From Paracoccus caeni (lineage in GTDB: Bacteria; Pseudomonadota; Alphaproteobacteria; Rhodobacterales; Rhodobacteraceae), in contig NZ_JAEPRQ010000001.1 of the NCBI RefSeq assembly GCF_016629665.1, forward strand, positions 620,001 to 684,000: 64,000 nucleotides of DNA. The letters are read 5' to 3'. Below the pieces are notes generated by a model that ran no database searches, was not told the origin of the DNA, and saw nothing but the letters and a program-made list of their open reading frames with translations. How positions within the stretch are numbered: the first letter of the stretch is position 1; every line of letters starts with the position of its first letter. Below, in pieces: positions 9,818-19,383 of the stretch. The position numbers were made by a program, and so were the translations under genes.

Positions 9818-10126
9818 ATGCAAAGTCAAAATATCCGCATCCGGCTGAAGGCTTTCGATTACCGTGTGCTGGACGCCAGCACTCAGGAAATCGTCAACAC
9901 CGCCAAGCGCACCGGAGCGACTGTTCGCGGCCCGATTCCGCTGCCGAACAAGATCGAGAAATTCACCGTTCTTCGCGGCCCGCATATCGACAAGAAATCG
10001 CGTGACCAGTGGGAAATCCGTACCCACAAGCGTCTGCTGGATATCGTCGATCCGACCCCGCAGACCGTTGACGCCCTGATGAAGCTCGACCTCGCCGCCG
10101 GCGTGGATGTCGAGATCAAAGTCTAA
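9818..10126 (+). CDS. rpsJ: 30S ribosomal protein S10
   Basis: A 102-residue protein, [20 protein letters not shown], with the S10 signature [21 protein letters not shown]10 is part of the 30S head and also the NusE antitermination factor. The ATG at 9818 is preferred over 9812 because AGAGG lies 7 bases before it. It is the first gene of the S10 unit, preceded by a terminator that separates it from the inserted gene. Confidence 0.98.
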   Translation: MQSQNIRIRLKAFDYRVLDASTQEIVNTAKRTGATVRGPIPLPNKIEKFTVLRGPHIDKKSRDQWEIRTHKRLLDIVDPTPQTVDALMKLDLAAGVDVEIKV

Positions 10127-10136
10127 GGAGGGCGAC

Positions 10137-11030
10137 ATGCTGCGTACTGGTGTTATCGCCAAGAAACTGGGCATGACCCGGCTGTTCCTTGAGGATGGCC
10201 GTCAGGTTCCGGTGACCGTCCTGCAACTGGACAACCTGCAAGTCGTCGATCAGCGCACCGCCGATCGTGACGGCTATACCGCCGTCCAGTTGGGCGCCGG
10301 TGAAGCCAAAGCCAAGCGCACGACCGCCGCAATGCGCGGTCACTTTGCCAAGGCTTCGGTCGCTCCCAAGCGCAAGATCGCGGAATTCCGCGTTGCCGAG
10401 GAAAACCTGATCAAGATCGGTGAAGAAATCACTGCCGACCACTACTTTGCTGGTCAGTTCGTGGACATCGCCGGCACCTCGATCGGTAAAGGTTTTGCCG
10501 GTGCCATGAAGCGCCACAACTTTGGTGGTCTGCGCGCCTCGCACGGTGTGTCGATCAGCCACCGCTCGCACGGTTCGACCGGCCAGTGCCAGGACCCCGG
10601 CAAGGTGTTCAAAGGCAAGAAAATGGCAGGTCATCTGGGTGCCGTTCGCGTCACCACGCAGAACCTGCAAGTCGTGCGCACCGATGCCGACCGTGGCCTG
10701 ATCATGGTCAAGGGCTCGGTTCCCGGCTCGAAAGGTGGTTGGGTCACGATCAAGGATGCCGTCAAAAAAGTGACGCCCGAGAATGTGATCTATCCGGCCG
10801 CTCTGCGTTCCGCCGCTGCGGAAGCCAAGCGTCTGGCCGAGGAAGCTGCCGCTGCGGCCGCTGCCGAGGAAGAAGCCGCCCGCGAAGAAGCCGCCCGTCT
10901 GGCTGCCGAGCAAGAGGCTGCTGCGCTGGCAGAGGCCGAAGCTCAGATCGCTGCCGACAAGGCTGAAGCTGATCCGAACGCCACGCCGTCTGCTGAAGGC
11001 GACGCTGCGCCCGAAGGAGACAAAGAATGA
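10137..11030 (+). CDS. rplC: 50S ribosomal protein L3 with long acidic/alanine-rich C-terminal extension
   Basis: A 297-residue protein starting [20 protein letters not shown] and containing the L3 core motif [20 protein letters not shown], used in 23S rRNA binding near the peptidyl-transferase centre. The conserved L3 fold ends around residue 220. About 75-80 further residues are almost entirely Ala, Glu, Lys and Asp ([20 protein letters not shown]), predicted as a charged helix. Typical L3 is 205-240 residues, so the tail is unusual. The start follows TAAGGAGGGCGAC. The 3' end overlaps rplD by four bases (ATGA). Confidence 0.97.
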   Translation: MLRTGVIAKKLGMTRLFLEDGRQVPVTVLQLDNLQVVDQRTADRDGYTAVQLGAGEAKAKRTTAAMRGHFAKASVAPKRKIAEFRVAEENLIKIGEEITADHYFAGQFVDIAGTSIGKGFAGAMKRHNFGGLRASHGVSISHRSHGSTGQCQDPGKVFKGKKMAGHLGAVRVTTQNLQVVRTDADRGLIMVKGSVPGSKGGWVTIKDAVKKVTPENVIYPAALRSAAAEAKRLAEEAAAAAAAEEEAAREEAARLAAEQEAAALAEAEAQIAADKAEADPNATPSAEGDAAPEGDKE

Positions 11031-11647
11031 AACTCGATGTGATCAAGCTGGATTCCGGTAAAGCCGGGTCGATCGAGCTGGCAGACGAGATCTTCGGGTT
11101 GGAGCCTCGCGGCGACATCCTGCAGCGCGTCGTTCGCTGGCAGCGCGCCAAGGCGCAGCAGGGCACCCACTCGGTGCTGGGCAAGTCGGACGTCAGCTAC
11201 TCGACCAAGAAGATCTATCGCCAGAAAGGCACCGGCGGCGCTCGTCACGGTTCCCGCAAGGCGCCGACCTTCCGTCACGGTGGTGTCTATAAAGGCCCGA
11301 CCCCGCGTTCGCACGCCTTCGATCTTCCGAAGAAAGTGCGCGCTCTGGGCCTGCGTCACGCCCTGTCCGCCAAGGCAACCGCTGGTGAGCTGGTGATCGT
11401 CGAGGATCTGAACCTCGCCGATGCCAAGACCTCGGCCGTCGCCAAAGCCGTCAAGGAAAACGGCTGGAAGCGCGTGCTGGTGATCGACGGTGCCGAAGTG
11501 AATGAAGGCTTCGCCCGTGCCGCCCGCAACCTGGAAGGCGTGGACATCCTGCCGTCCATCGGCGCCAACGTCTATGACATCCTGAAGCGTGACACGCTGG
11601 TGATCACGAAAGCCGGTGTCGAAGCTCTGGAGGCTCGCCTGAAATGA
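11027..11647 (+). CDS. rplD: 50S ribosomal protein L4
   Basis: A 206-residue protein with the L4 motif [20 protein letters not shown], the extended loop lining the exit tunnel. L4 is an early assembly protein and, in enterobacteria, a repressor of the S10 operon; that regulation is not shown here. It overlaps both rplC and rplW by ATGA, implying coupled translation. Confidence 0.98.
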   Translation: MKLDVIKLDSGKAGSIELADEIFGLEPRGDILQRVVRWQRAKAQQGTHSVLGKSDVSYSTKKIYRQKGTGGARHGSRKAPTFRHGGVYKGPTPRSHAFDLPKKVRALGLRHALSAKATAGELVIVEDLNLADAKTSAVAKAVKENGWKRVLVIDGAEVNEGFARAARNLEGVDILPSIGANVYDILKRDTLVITKAGVEALEARLK

Positions 11648-11940
11648 GCGCGAAAGCTGAACATTACGACGTGATCGTAAAGCCGATCATCACTGAAAAA
11701 GCGACCATGACTTCGGAAAACAACGGCGTTGTGTTCCAGGTCGCCAAAGACGCCAGCAAGCCGCAGATCAAAGAAGCGGTTGAGGCTCTGTTCGGTGTGA
11801 AGGTGAAGGCCGTGAACACGACCATCACCAAAGGCAAACAGAAACGCTTCAAAGGCCAGCTTGGCCGCCGTAGCGATGTGAAGAAAGCCTATGTCACCCT
11901 CGTCGAGGGTAACTCTATCGACGTGTCCACCGGACTCTGA
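11644..11940 (+). CDS. rplW: 50S ribosomal protein L23
   Basis: A 98-residue protein ([40 protein letters not shown]) located at the tunnel exit, where it docks trigger factor and SRP. Its start overlaps the rplD stop. After it comes a 94-base gap with a GC-rich hairpin before rplB. Confidence 0.98.
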   Translation: MSAKAEHYDVIVKPIITEKATMTSENNGVVFQVAKDASKPQIKEAVEALFGVKVKAVNTTITKGKQKRFKGQLGRRSDVKKAYVTLVEGNSIDVSTGL

Positions 11941-11956
11941 TAGCAGGCACGAATCT

Positions 11957-11980
11957 GCGGCCTCGGGCGACCGGGGCCGC
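11957..11980 (+). other. Intra-operon hairpin rplW-rplB (GNRA-type loop)
   Basis: GCGGCCTCGG-GCGA-CCGGGGCCGC forms a 10-bp stem with one G-U pair closed by a GCGA tetraloop, then TGATCTTTT. It could be a weak terminator/attenuator or an RNA processing or stability site. Confidence 0.6.
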
Positions 11981-12034
11981 TGATCTTTTGACGAAACGGA
12001 CCTATCTCGGTCCAAAGCAACGGAAGACAGAAAG

Positions 12035-12874
12035 ATGGCATTGAAGTCGTATAAACCGACGACGCCTGGCCAGCGCGGGCTGGTTCTGATCGACCGTTCG
12101 GAGCTTTGGAAAGGTCGCCCGGTCAAGTCCCTCACCGAGGGGTTGACCAAGAAAGGCGGTCGGAACAACACCGGACGGATCACCATGCGCCGCAAAGGCG
12201 GCGGGGCAAAGCGCCTGTATCGCATCGTCGATTTCAAGCGTAACAAATTCGACGTGGCCGCCACGGTCGAGCGGATCGAATACGATCCCAACCGCACCGC
12301 TTTCATCGCGCTGGTGAAATACGAAGACGGCGAGCAGGCTTATATCCTTGCGCCGCAGCGTCTGGCAGTTGGCGACAAGGTCGTTGCCGGTTCCAAAGTT
12401 GACGTGAAGCCCGGTAACGCGATGCCCTTCAGCGGCATGCCGATTGGCACGATCGTTCACAACGTCGAGCTGAAAGCCGGTAAAGGCGGTCAGATCGCCC
12501 GTTCGGCTGGCACCTATGCCCAGTTCGTCGGTCGCGATGGTGGCTACGCCCAGATCCGCCTGTCCTCGGGTGAACTGCGTCTGGTCCGTCAGGAATGCAT
12601 GGCAACCATCGGTGCCGTGTCGAACGCCGACCATTCGAACCAGAACCTTGGTAAAGCTGGCCGTAACCGCCATAAGGGCATCCGCCCGAGCGTTCGCGGT
12701 GTTGCGATGAACCCGATCGATCACCCGCATGGTGGTGGTGAGGGCCGGACTTCTGGTGGCCGCACGCCGGTCACGCCTTGGGGTAAAGACACCAAGGGCA
12801 AGAAGACCCGCAGCAACAAGGCGACCGACAAGTATATCCTGCGGTCGCGTCACGCGAAGAAGAAGGGGCGTTAA
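12035..12874 (+). CDS. rplB: 50S ribosomal protein L2
   Basis: A 279-residue protein ([20 protein letters not shown]) with the C-terminal signature [20 protein letters not shown], which carries the His needed near the peptidyl-transferase centre. Normal length. A GGAAGACAGAAAG site precedes the ATG. The rpsS gene follows after 3 bases. Confidence 0.99.
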   Translation: MALKSYKPTTPGQRGLVLIDRSELWKGRPVKSLTEGLTKKGGRNNTGRITMRRKGGGAKRLYRIVDFKRNKFDVAATVERIEYDPNRTAFIALVKYEDGEQAYILAPQRLAVGDKVVAGSKVDVKPGNAMPFSGMPIGTIVHNVELKAGKGGQIARSAGTYAQFVGRDGGYAQIRLSSGELRLVRQECMATIGAVSNADHSNQNLGKAGRNRHKGIRPSVRGVAMNPIDHPHGGGEGRTSGGRTPVTPWGKDTKGKKTRSNKATDKYILRSRHAKKKGR

Positions 12875-12877
12875 TCC

Positions 12878-13156
12878 ATGGCACGTTCTATCTGGAAGGG
12901 CCCCTTTGTTGACGCCTATGTGCTCAAGAAAGCGGAAAAAGCCCGTGAGTCGGGGAAATCCGACGTTATCAAGATCTGGTCGCGTCGTTCGACCATCCTG
13001 CCGCAATTTGTCGGCCTCACCTTTGGTGTTTACAACGGGCACAAGCATATCCCGGTGAACGTCTCCGAAGAGATGATCGGTCAGAAATTCGGTGAATATT
13101 CGCCCACCCGGACCTATTACGGTCATGCGGCGGACAAGAAAGCCAAGAGGAAGTAA
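12878..13156 (+). CDS. rpsS: 30S ribosomal protein S19
   Basis: A 92-residue protein, [20 protein letters not shown], with [20 protein letters not shown] and [20 protein letters not shown]. It sits in the 30S head near the A site and the intersubunit bridges. Normal length, contiguous with rplB and rplV. Confidence 0.99.
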   Translation: MARSIWKGPFVDAYVLKKAEKARESGKSDVIKIWSRRSTILPQFVGLTFGVYNGHKHIPVNVSEEMIGQKFGEYSPTRTYYGHAADKKAKRK

Positions 13157-13161
13157 TCGTC

Positions 13162-13542
13162 ATGGGTAAGGAACAGAATCCGCGCCGCGTGGCGGATAAC
13201 GAGGCTTTCGCGAAGATCAAGATGCTTCGCGTGTCGCCGCAGAAACTGAACCTCGTCGCGCAACTGATCCGCGGCAAGAAAGTCGATCGCGCTCTGGCCG
13301 ATCTGACCTTCTCGCACAAGCGTATCGCCGGTGACGTGAAGAAGTGCCTGCAATCGGCGATCGCCAATGCCGAGAACAACCACAATCTCGACGTCGACAG
13401 CCTGATCGTCGCCGAGGCATGGGTTGGCAAAAACCTGGTGATGAAGCGTGGCCGTCCGCGGGCGCGTGGCCGTTATGGCAAGATCATGAAGCCGTTTTCG
13501 GAAATCACCATCAAGGTGCGCCAAGTCGAGGAGCAAGCGTAA
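13162..13542 (+). CDS. rplV: 50S ribosomal protein L22
   Basis: A 126-residue protein with the L22 core [20 protein letters not shown] and loop [20 protein letters not shown], which reaches into the exit tunnel. Its stop shares one base with the rpsC start (TAATG). Confidence 0.99.
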   Translation: MGKEQNPRRVADNEAFAKIKMLRVSPQKLNLVAQLIRGKKVDRALADLTFSHKRIAGDVKKCLQSAIANAENNHNLDVDSLIVAEAWVGKNLVMKRGRPRARGRYGKIMKPFSEITIKVRQVEEQA

Positions 13543-14258
13543 TGGGTCAGAAGGTCAATCCGATCGGGATGCGCCTGCAGGTCAACCGCACCTGGGACAG
13601 CCGCTGGTACGCCGACGACAAAGACTATGGCAATCTGCTTCTTGAAGACCTGAAAATCCGGGACTTCATCAAGAAAGAGGCCAAACAGGCCGGCATCAGC
13701 CGCGTCATCATCGAGCGTCCGCACAAAAAGTGCCGCGTGACCATTCACGCAGCGCGTCCGGGCGTCATCATCGGCAAAAAAGGCGCCGATATCGAAGTGC
13801 TGCGCAAGAAGCTGGCGAATTTCACCAGCAGCGAATTGCACCTGAACATCGTCGAAGTGCGCAAGCCCGAAGTCGATGCAGCACTGGTCGCCGAATCGAT
13901 CGCTCAGCAGCTTGAGCGTCGGGTTTCGTTCCGCCGCGCCATGAAGCGTGCGGTTCAGAACGCGATGCGTATGGGCGCACTGGGTATTCGTGTGAACGTG
14001 TCGGGTCGCCTTGGCGGCGCCGAGATCGCCCGCACCGAATGGTATCGTGAAGGCCGTGTGCCGCTGCACACGCTTCGCGCCGATATCGACTATGCGCTGG
14101 CCGAAGCCTCGACCCCTTACGGGATCATCGGGGTGAAGGTGTGGATCTTCAAAGGCGAGATCATGGAGCATGACCCCCAAGCCCGCGACCGTAAGGCCGC
14201 CGAGGCGCAGGATGGTCCGGCTCCGCGTGGTCCGCGCCGTGACCGCGACGCGCGCTAA
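13542..14258 (+). CDS. rpsC: 30S ribosomal protein S3
   Basis: A 238-residue protein, [20 protein letters not shown], with the KH-domain GXXG loop in [20 protein letters not shown] and C-terminal [20 protein letters not shown]. It lines the mRNA entry channel and has helicase activity with S4 and S5. Its start overlaps the rplV stop by one base. A longer upstream frame exists but is only read-through into rplV. Confidence 0.98.
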   Translation: MGQKVNPIGMRLQVNRTWDSRWYADDKDYGNLLLEDLKIRDFIKKEAKQAGISRVIIERPHKKCRVTIHAARPGVIIGKKGADIEVLRKKLANFTSSELHLNIVEVRKPEVDAALVAESIAQQLERRVSFRRAMKRAVQNAMRMGALGIRVNVSGRLGGAEIARTEWYREGRVPLHTLRADIDYALAEASTPYGIIGVKVWIFKGEIMEHDPQARDRKAAEAQDGPAPRGPRRDRDAR

Positions 14259-14269
14259 GGAGAAGAGCA

Positions 14270-14683
14270 ATGCTGCAACCGAAACGGACCAAGTTCCGCA
14301 AACAGCACAAGGGCCGCATCCACGGCGAAGCCAAGGGCGGTTTCGCCCTGAACTTCGGCTCGTATGCGCTGAAGGCGACCGAGCCTGAGCGTGTGACGGC
14401 CCGCCAGATCGAAGCGGCTCGCCGCGCGATCACCCGCCATATGAAACGTCAGGGCCGGGTCTGGATCCGGATTTTCCCGGACGTTCCGGTCTCGTCGAAA
14501 CCTACCGAAGTCCGTATGGGTAAAGGTAAGGGCTCGGTCGATTTCTGGGCTGCCCGCGTCCATCCGGGCCGCATCATGTTCGAGATCGACGGCGTGTCCG
14601 ACGAAATCGCACGTGAAGCGCTGCGCCTTGGCGCGCAGAAGCTGCCGGTTCTGACCCGCATCGTCGCGCGCGAAGACTGGTAA
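14270..14683 (+). CDS. rplP: 50S ribosomal protein L16
   Basis: A 137-residue protein, [20 protein letters not shown], with [20 protein letters not shown] and [20 protein letters not shown]. It binds near the A site and is a late assembly protein. It is preceded by AAGGAGAAGAGCA and followed by an unusually long gap of 204 bases before rpmC. Confidence 0.99.
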   Translation: MLQPKRTKFRKQHKGRIHGEAKGGFALNFGSYALKATEPERVTARQIEAARRAITRHMKRQGRVWIRIFPDVPVSSKPTEVRMGKGKGSVDFWAARVHPGRIMFEIDGVSDEIAREALRLGAQKLPVLTRIVAREDW

Positions 14684-14719
14684 GAGGCGGTGGGCTGAAA
14701 GCCCGCGCTACGGAATAGA

Positions 14720-14741
14720 CCCCGCCGGGAAACTGGCGGGG
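14720..14741 (+). other. Hairpin after rplP
   Basis: CCCCGCC / GGCGGGG, a 7-bp perfect stem with an 8-base loop, followed by TTTGCCCTTTC. It looks like a weak or vestigial terminator inside the S10-spc series. Confidence 0.5.
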
Positions 14742-14824
14742 TTTGCCCTTTCTCCCGTTACGCGGGAAAGGGGCTTGCAAAGACCCGGCTTCGCCTGTAT
14801 GGGCAGGCCTTCATCACGAAACTC

Positions 14825-14867
14825 CACCGGAATCAGGGTGGCCCTGTGAAGCAGGGGCTCTCCGGTG
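14825..14867 (+). other. Nested hairpins in the rpmC leader
   Basis: An outer repeat CACCGGA (14825-14831) / TCCGGTG (14861-14867) encloses an inner stem CCCTG-TGAAG-CAGGG (14842-14856). It ends about 20 bases before the rpmC start, overlapping the region where ribosomes would load. Confidence 0.5.
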
Positions 14868-14887
14868 ATGTTGAAAGGAATAGCGCA

Positions 14888-15094
14888 ATGGATGCGCAAG
14901 ACTTGCGTTCGAAAACGCCTGACCAGTTGAAAGATCAACTCGTCGCGCTGAAGAAAGAAGCCTTCAATCTGCGTTTCCAGCAGGCCACCGGCCAGTTGGA
15001 AGGCACTGCACGTATGCGCAGCGTCCGTCGTGACGTCGCCCGCGTGAAGACCATTCTGAACCAGAAAGCGGCAGAAGCCGCAGCATCGAACTAA
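14888..15094 (+). CDS. rpmC: 50S ribosomal protein L29
   Basis: A 68-residue protein, [20 protein letters not shown], with [20 protein letters not shown], the conserved L29 core at the tunnel exit. The start at 14888 has GAAAGGAATAGCGCA upstream; an in-frame ATG at 14846 lies inside the structured leader and would add non-conserved residues. Confidence 0.97.
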   Translation: MDAQDLRSKTPDQLKDQLVALKKEAFNLRFQQATGQLEGTARMRSVRRDVARVKTILNQKAAEAAASN

Positions 15095-15106
15095 GGAGCC
15101 CGGCCC

Positions 15107-15352
15107 ATGCCTAAACGCATCCTGCAAGGCCGCGTGACCAGCGACAAAAACGAACAGACCGTCACCGTTCTGGTCGAGCGTCGCTTCAAACACCCGGTGC
15201 TGCACAAGATTGTTCGCTCGTCGAAGAAATACCGCGCCCATGACGCGGAGAACCAGTTCAAGGTTGGCGATACCGTTCGTATCATCGAATGTGCGCCGAT
15301 CTCGAAAACGAAACGCTGGACTGTCCTGACGGACGAAGCCGCTTCGGCATAA
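15107..15352 (+). CDS. rpsQ: 30S ribosomal protein S17
   Basis: An 81-residue protein ([40 protein letters not shown]), an OB-fold primary 16S rRNA binder. AAGGAGCCCGGCCC precedes the ATG. A 76-base gap with a hairpin follows. Confidence 0.99.
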   Translation: MPKRILQGRVTSDKNEQTVTVLVERRFKHPVLHKIVRSSKKYRAHDAENQFKVGDTVRIIECAPISKTKRWTVLTDEAASA

Positions 15353-15386
15353 GTCCTTCATCACAGATCAGAAATGATCGAAACCC

Positions 15387-15410
15387 TGGGGCCGGATTGG
15401 CCGGTCCCCA
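15387..15410 (+). other. Intra-operon hairpin rpsQ-rplN
   Basis: TGGGG-CCGG-ATTGG-CCGG-T-CCCCA: a 5+4 bp stem with a single-base bulge, directly followed by the rplN ribosome-binding region. Confidence 0.5.
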
Positions 15411-15428
15411 AAGGTCGGGAGAAACCAA

Positions 15429-15797
15429 ATGATCCAGATGCAGACCAATCTGGATGTTGCTGACAACTCCGGCGCTCGCCGGGTTCAGTGCATCAAGGTC
15501 CTGGGTGGTTCGCACCGTCGCTATGCGTCGGTGGGCGACATTATTGTCGTGTCCGTCAAGGAAGCCATCCCGCGGGGCCGGGTCAAGAAAGGCGACGTCC
15601 GCAAGGCCGTAGTCGTCCGCACCGCAAAAGAAGTCACCCGTGAAGACGGCACTTCGATCCGCTTCGACCGCAATGCTGCCGTCATCCTGAACAACCAGGG
15701 TGAGCCGGTCGGGACCCGTATCTTCGGGCCGGTCGTGCGCGAGCTGCGTGCGAAGAACTTCATGAAGATCATCTCGCTTGCTCCGGAGGTGCTGTAA
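15429..15797 (+). CDS. rplN: 50S ribosomal protein L14
   Basis: A 122-residue protein, [20 protein letters not shown], with the L14 motif [20 protein letters not shown]. It forms part of the factor-binding and intersubunit face. Its stop shares a base with the rplX start (TAATG). Confidence 0.99.
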   Translation: MIQMQTNLDVADNSGARRVQCIKVLGGSHRRYASVGDIIVVSVKEAIPRGRVKKGDVRKAVVVRTAKEVTREDGTSIRFDRNAAVILNNQGEPVGTRIFGPVVRELRAKNFMKIISLAPEVL

Positions 15798-16102
15798 TGG
15801 CTGCCAAGCTGAAAAAAGGCGACAAGGTCGTCGTCCTTGCCGGCAAGGACAAGGGCAAGCAGGGCGAAATCACGTCCGTGTTCCCGAAAGAGAACAAGGC
15901 AGTCGTTGATGGCATCAATATCGCGATCCGTCACCAGCGCCAGACCCAGAACAGCCAGGGCGGCCGCATCCCGAAAGCGATGCCGATCGACCTGTCGAAC
16001 CTCGCGCTGCTGGACAAGAACGGCAAAGCGACCCGCGTCGGCTTCCGCGAGGAAGAGGGCAAGAAGGTCCGTTTCGCCAAGACCACGGGAGACGTGATCT
16101 GA
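15797..16102 (+). CDS. rplX: 50S ribosomal protein L24
   Basis: A 101-residue KOW-domain protein ([25 protein letters not shown] as the KOW motif). It initiates 50S assembly and lies near the tunnel exit. It overlaps rplN and rplE by one base each, implying tight coupling. Confidence 0.98.
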   Translation: MAAKLKKGDKVVVLAGKDKGKQGEITSVFPKENKAVVDGINIAIRHQRQTQNSQGGRIPKAMPIDLSNLALLDKNGKATRVGFREEEGKKVRFAKTTGDVI

Positions 16103-16662
16103 TGCTGGACGCAACCAAATACACTCCTCGCCTGAAGGCGCAGTACCGCGAAGTCATTCGCGCTGCGATGAAGGAAGAGTTCGGCTATAAGAACGACATG
16201 CAGATCCCGCGTCTGGACAAGATCGTCCTGAACATGGGCATCGGCGAAGCCGTGAAAGACACCAAGAAGGTGAAACAGGGCGCTGAAGAGCTGTCGCTGA
16301 TCGCCGGTCAGAAGGCTGTCATCACCAAAGCCAAGAACTCGATCGCAGGTTTCCGCGTTCGCGAGGAAATGCCGCTCGGCACCAAGGTGACCCTGCGTGG
16401 CGACCGGATGTACGAATTCCTGGACCGCCTGATCAACGTGGCTCTGCCCCGCGTCCGCGACTTCCGCGGCGTCAAGGGCTCTTCTTTCGACGGTCGTGGC
16501 AACTATGCCATGGGCCTGAAAGAGCACATCGTTTTCCCGGAGATCAACTTCGACAAGGTCGACGAAGTTCTGGGGATGGACATCATCATCTGCACCAACG
16601 CGAAGACCGACGCGGAAGCGAAGTCGCTGTTGAAGCATTTCAACATGCCGTTCAACAGCTGA
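16102..16662 (+). CDS. rplE: 50S ribosomal protein L5
   Basis: A 186-residue protein with [20 protein letters not shown], the [20 protein letters not shown] segment and the C-terminal [20 protein letters not shown]. It binds 5S rRNA in the central protuberance. Its start overlaps the rplX stop (TGATG). Confidence 0.99.
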   Translation: MLDATKYTPRLKAQYREVIRAAMKEEFGYKNDMQIPRLDKIVLNMGIGEAVKDTKKVKQGAEELSLIAGQKAVITKAKNSIAGFRVREEMPLGTKVTLRGDRMYEFLDRLINVALPRVRDFRGVKGSSFDGRGNYAMGLKEHIVFPEINFDKVDEVLGMDIIICTNAKTDAEAKSLLKHFNMPFNS

Positions 16663-16680
16663 TCGCGGAGGGAAGAAGAT

Positions 16681-16986
16681 ATGGCTAAAAAATCCATGGT
16701 CGAGCGCGAGAAGAAGCGCGAACGTCTGGTTCAGAAATTCGCTGCAAAGCGTGCTGAGCTGAACGAAATCGTCAAAGACCAGTCCCGTCCGATGGAAGAG
16801 CGGTTCAAGGCTACGCTGAAGCTGGCCAAACTGCCGCGCAATTCGTCGGAAACGCGCCTGCACAACCGGTGCCAACTGACCGGTCGTCCGCATGCGTATT
16901 ACCGCAAACTGAAACTGTCGCGGATCATGCTGCGCGAGCTGGGCTCGCACGGTCAGATCCCCGGCCTGGTCAAGTCCAGCTGGTAA
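16681..16986 (+). CDS. rpsN: 30S ribosomal protein S14 (long, zinc-independent type)
   Basis: A 101-residue protein with [20 protein letters not shown] and [17 protein letters not shown]. The long form lacks the two CxxC zinc pairs of the short type, as is usual in alphaproteobacteria. It is needed for late 30S head assembly. GCGGAGGGAAGAAGAT precedes the ATG. Confidence 0.98.
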   Translation: MAKKSMVEREKKRERLVQKFAAKRAELNEIVKDQSRPMEERFKATLKLAKLPRNSSETRLHNRCQLTGRPHAYYRKLKLSRIMLRELGSHGQIPGLVKSSW

Positions 16987-16995
16987 GGGGGCATT

Positions 16996-17394
16996 ATGAA
17001 TATGAACGATCCTCTCGGCGATATGCTGACCCGCATCCGCAATGCGCAGATGCGCGGCAAATCGACCGTTCGCACCCCGTCCTCGAAGCTGCGTGCTTGG
17101 GTTCTGGATGTGCTGAAAGCCGAAGGTTACATCCGCGGCTATGAAGAAGTCACCACCGATGCTGGCCATAACGAGCTGGAAATCGGTCTGAAGTATCACG
17201 ATGGCGCCCCGGTGATCCGGGAACTGTCGCGCGTTTCGAAGCCTGGCCGCCGCGTTTACGCCGGCGCCAAGGAAATCCCGCAGGTCCGTCAGGGTCTGGG
17301 CGTTTCGATCGTGTCGACTCCGAAAGGCGTCATGTCGGATGCAGCGGCTCGCAATGCCAATGTTGGCGGCGAAGTCCTCTGCACCGTGTTCTAA
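16996..17394 (+). CDS. rpsH: 30S ribosomal protein S8
   Basis: A 132-residue protein, [20 protein letters not shown], with [20 protein letters not shown] at its C-terminus. It is a primary 16S binder and, in enterobacteria, the repressor of the spc operon. Starts at 16996 and 17002 are both possible; the first gives the family's usual length. Confidence 0.98.
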   Translation: MNMNDPLGDMLTRIRNAQMRGKSTVRTPSSKLRAWVLDVLKAEGYIRGYEEVTTDAGHNELEIGLKYHDGAPVIRELSRVSKPGRRVYAGAKEIPQVRQGLGVSIVSTPKGVMSDAAARNANVGGEVLCTVF

Positions 17395-17406
17395 GGAGGG
17401 CAGCAG

Positions 17407-17940
17407 ATGTCTCGGATTGGTAAAAAGCCGGTCGCTCTGCCCAAGGGCGTGACGGCTGAAGTCAAAGGCCAGACCATCGAAGTGAAGGGTCCGAAAGGCA
17501 CCCGCAGCTTCACCGCAACGGACGATGTCGATCTGTTGGTGGAAGAGGGTACGGTCACGGTGAAACCGCGCGGCGCCTCGAAGCGTGCTCGCCAGCAGTG
17601 GGGCATGACCCGCTCGATGGTCGAGAACCTGACGGTCGGCGTGTCGGAAGGCTTCAAGAAAGAACTGGAAATCCAGGGCGTGGGTTACCGCGCTGCAATG
17701 CAGGGCAAGACCCTGAAACTGCAACTGGGCTACAGCCACGAAGTGAACTTCGAGACCCCGGAAGGCGTCACGATCACTTCGCCGAAGCAGACCGAAATCG
17801 TTGTGGAAGGCATCGACCAGCAGCTTGTTGGTCAGGTGGCCGCGAATATCCGCGAGTGGCGCCGCCCCGAGCCCTATAAGGGCAAGGGCATCCGCTACAA
17901 GGGTGAATTCGTCTTCCGCAAGGAAGGCAAGAAGAAGTAA
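17407..17940 (+). CDS. rplF: 50S ribosomal protein L6
   Basis: A 177-residue protein ([20 protein letters not shown]) with two alpha/beta repeats and the C-terminal [20 protein letters not shown]. It lies near the factor-binding site. AAGGAGGGCAGCAG precedes the start. Confidence 0.99.
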   Translation: MSRIGKKPVALPKGVTAEVKGQTIEVKGPKGTRSFTATDDVDLLVEEGTVTVKPRGASKRARQQWGMTRSMVENLTVGVSEGFKKELEIQGVGYRAAMQGKTLKLQLGYSHEVNFETPEGVTITSPKQTEIVVEGIDQQLVGQVAANIREWRRPEPYKGKGIRYKGEFVFRKEGKKK

Positions 17941-17951
17941 GGGGCGCAGAA

Positions 17952-18311
17952 ATGGCACTGAAAAAGCAAGAGCTGTTCCAGAAGCGCCGCCTGCGCGTAC
18001 GGAACAAATTGCGGGCGATGTCGAATGGCCGTCCGCGCATGTCGGTTCACCGTTCGTCGAAGAACATCTCGGTTCAGGTCATCGACGATCTGAACGGCGT
18101 GACCCTGGCTTCGGCCAGCACGCTGGAGAAGGATTTCGGCGTCGTGGGCAAGAACAACGTCGAGGCTGCTGCCAAAATCGGTGCAGCTATCGCCGAGCGT
18201 GCGAAGAAAGCCGGTGTGGAAGAAGTCGTCTTCGACCGCGGCGGTTTCCTGTTCCACGGCAAGGTCAAAGCCTTGGCCGACGCTGCCCGCGAAGGTGGCC
18301 TGAAGTTCTGA
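17952..18311 (+). CDS. rplR: 50S ribosomal protein L18
   Basis: A 119-residue protein with [20 protein letters not shown] and [20 protein letters not shown]. It binds 5S rRNA together with L5. A 117-base gap containing a hairpin separates it from rpsE. Confidence 0.99.
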   Translation: MALKKQELFQKRRLRVRNKLRAMSNGRPRMSVHRSSKNISVQVIDDLNGVTLASASTLEKDFGVVGKNNVEAAAKIGAAIAERAKKAGVEEVVFDRGGFLFHGKVKALADAAREGGLKF

Positions 18312-18318
18312 TGAAGGA

Positions 18319-18338
18319 GGACGGCGTTCTCGCCGTCC
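18319..18338 (+). other. Intra-operon hairpin rplR-rpsE
   Basis: GGACGGCG-TTCT-CGCCGTCC is a perfect 8-bp stem, 7 bases after the rplR stop, without a T run. Further short inverted repeats (GATTGG-A-CCAATC) follow in the same gap. Confidence 0.55.
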
Positions 18339-18428
18339 CGATGATCCGGGGGCTGTCCGATTTTTCGGGCGCCCACCAGGATTGGACCAATCGGCGCCAG
18401 TCGTGCGCCACCGTAGAAGGAATGCCTT

Positions 18429-18998
18429 ATGGCAGAACGTGAAAACCGCCGGGGTCGCCGCGAAGAGCGCGAAGAAACCCCGGAATTCGCCGATCGCTTG
18501 GTTGCGATCAACCGCGTGTCGAAAACCGTCAAAGGTGGTAAGCGCTTTGGCTTCGCCGCTTTGGTCGTTGTCGGCGATCAGCGTGGCCGTGTGGGCTTCG
18601 GCAAGGGTAAGGCCAAAGAGGTCCCCGAGGCGATCCGCAAGGCGACTGAACAAGCCAAGCGCAACATGGTTCGCGTGGCTCTGCGCGATGGCCGGACGCT
18701 GCACCACGATGTCGAGGGCCGTCATGGCGCCGGCAAAGTGATCATGCGCACCGCCGTTCCGGGGACCGGGATCATCGCCGGTGGTCCGATGCGTGCCGTT
18801 TTCGAAATGCTGGGCGTTCAGGACGTCGTGGCCAAGTCGCAGGGGTCGCAAAACCCCTACAACATGATCCGCGCCACTCTGGACGGTCTGAAAAAGGAAT
18901 CGAGCCCCCGTTCGGTCGCGCAGCGTCGCGGCAAGAAAGTGGCCGACATCTTGCCGCAGGACAACAAGCGCGCGGCTGCTGAAGCCGTAGAAGCGTAA
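18429..18998 (+). CDS. rpsE: 30S ribosomal protein S5
   Basis: A 189-residue protein. After a charged N-terminus come [20 protein letters not shown] and [20 protein letters not shown], the double-stranded RNA-binding fold of S5, followed by [20 protein letters not shown]. It acts in decoding accuracy and mRNA entry. Confidence 0.98.
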   Translation: MAERENRRGRREEREETPEFADRLVAINRVSKTVKGGKRFGFAALVVVGDQRGRVGFGKGKAKEVPEAIRKATEQAKRNMVRVALRDGRTLHHDVEGRHGAGKVIMRTAVPGTGIIAGGPMRAVFEMLGVQDVVAKSQGSQNPYNMIRATLDGLKKESSPRSVAQRRGKKVADILPQDNKRAAAEAVEA

Positions 18999-19010
18999 GG
19001 AGACCGGGAC

Positions 19011-19199
19011 ATGGCAAAAACCATCGTCGTGAAGCAGATCGGCTCGCCGATCCGCCGCCCCGCCATCCAGCGTGAGACGCTGAAAGGCCTGGGCCTGAAC
19101 AAGATGAACCGCACCCGCGAGCTGGAAGATACTCCGGCCGTGCGCGGCATGGTCAACAAGATCTCGCATCTGGTGACCATCATCGAAGAAAAGAACTGA
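19011..19199 (+). CDS. rpmD: 50S ribosomal protein L30
   Basis: A 62-residue protein ([40 protein letters not shown]) of the short bacterial L30 type. It follows rpsE by 12 bases and is the last gene before a strong terminator, so the S10-spc transcript ends here rather than continuing to rplO. Confidence 0.98.
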   Translation: MAKTIVVKQIGSPIRRPAIQRETLKGLGLNKMNRTRELEDTPAVRGMVNKISHLVTIIEEKN

Positions 19200-19224
19200 T
19201 CCTTTCAAGGATCGGACCGATTGC

Positions 19225-19254
19225 ACGCCCCGGAGAAATCCGGGGCGTTTTTCG
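19225..19254 (+). terminator. Rho-independent terminator after rpmD
   Basis: ACGCCCCGGA-GAAA-TCCGGGGCGT, a perfect 10-bp stem with a GAAA tetraloop, followed by TTTTTCG. Confidence 0.9.
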
Positions 19255-19383
19255 TTTTCAGAATGCCCGTCACGTTCAGGATCGGGAACCACCCGGCTTA
19301 CCCGGTGTTGGCCCTCGCGATGGCGGTGATTTTTCCCTTGCGCTTCCCGCATTGAAACACCGTCAAATCTGAGGAGGTGCGGA

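Noticed and set aside
15931..17958. 675-codon open frame on the minus strand across rplX-rplF
   Set aside because: It lies opposite nine well-identified ribosomal genes, has compositionally odd His/Arg/Leu-rich sequence, and arises from high-GC codon bias on the other strand.
17895..19352. 485-codon frame opposite rplR-rpsE-rpmD
   Set aside because: Antisense to three ribosomal protein genes with correct starts and spacing.
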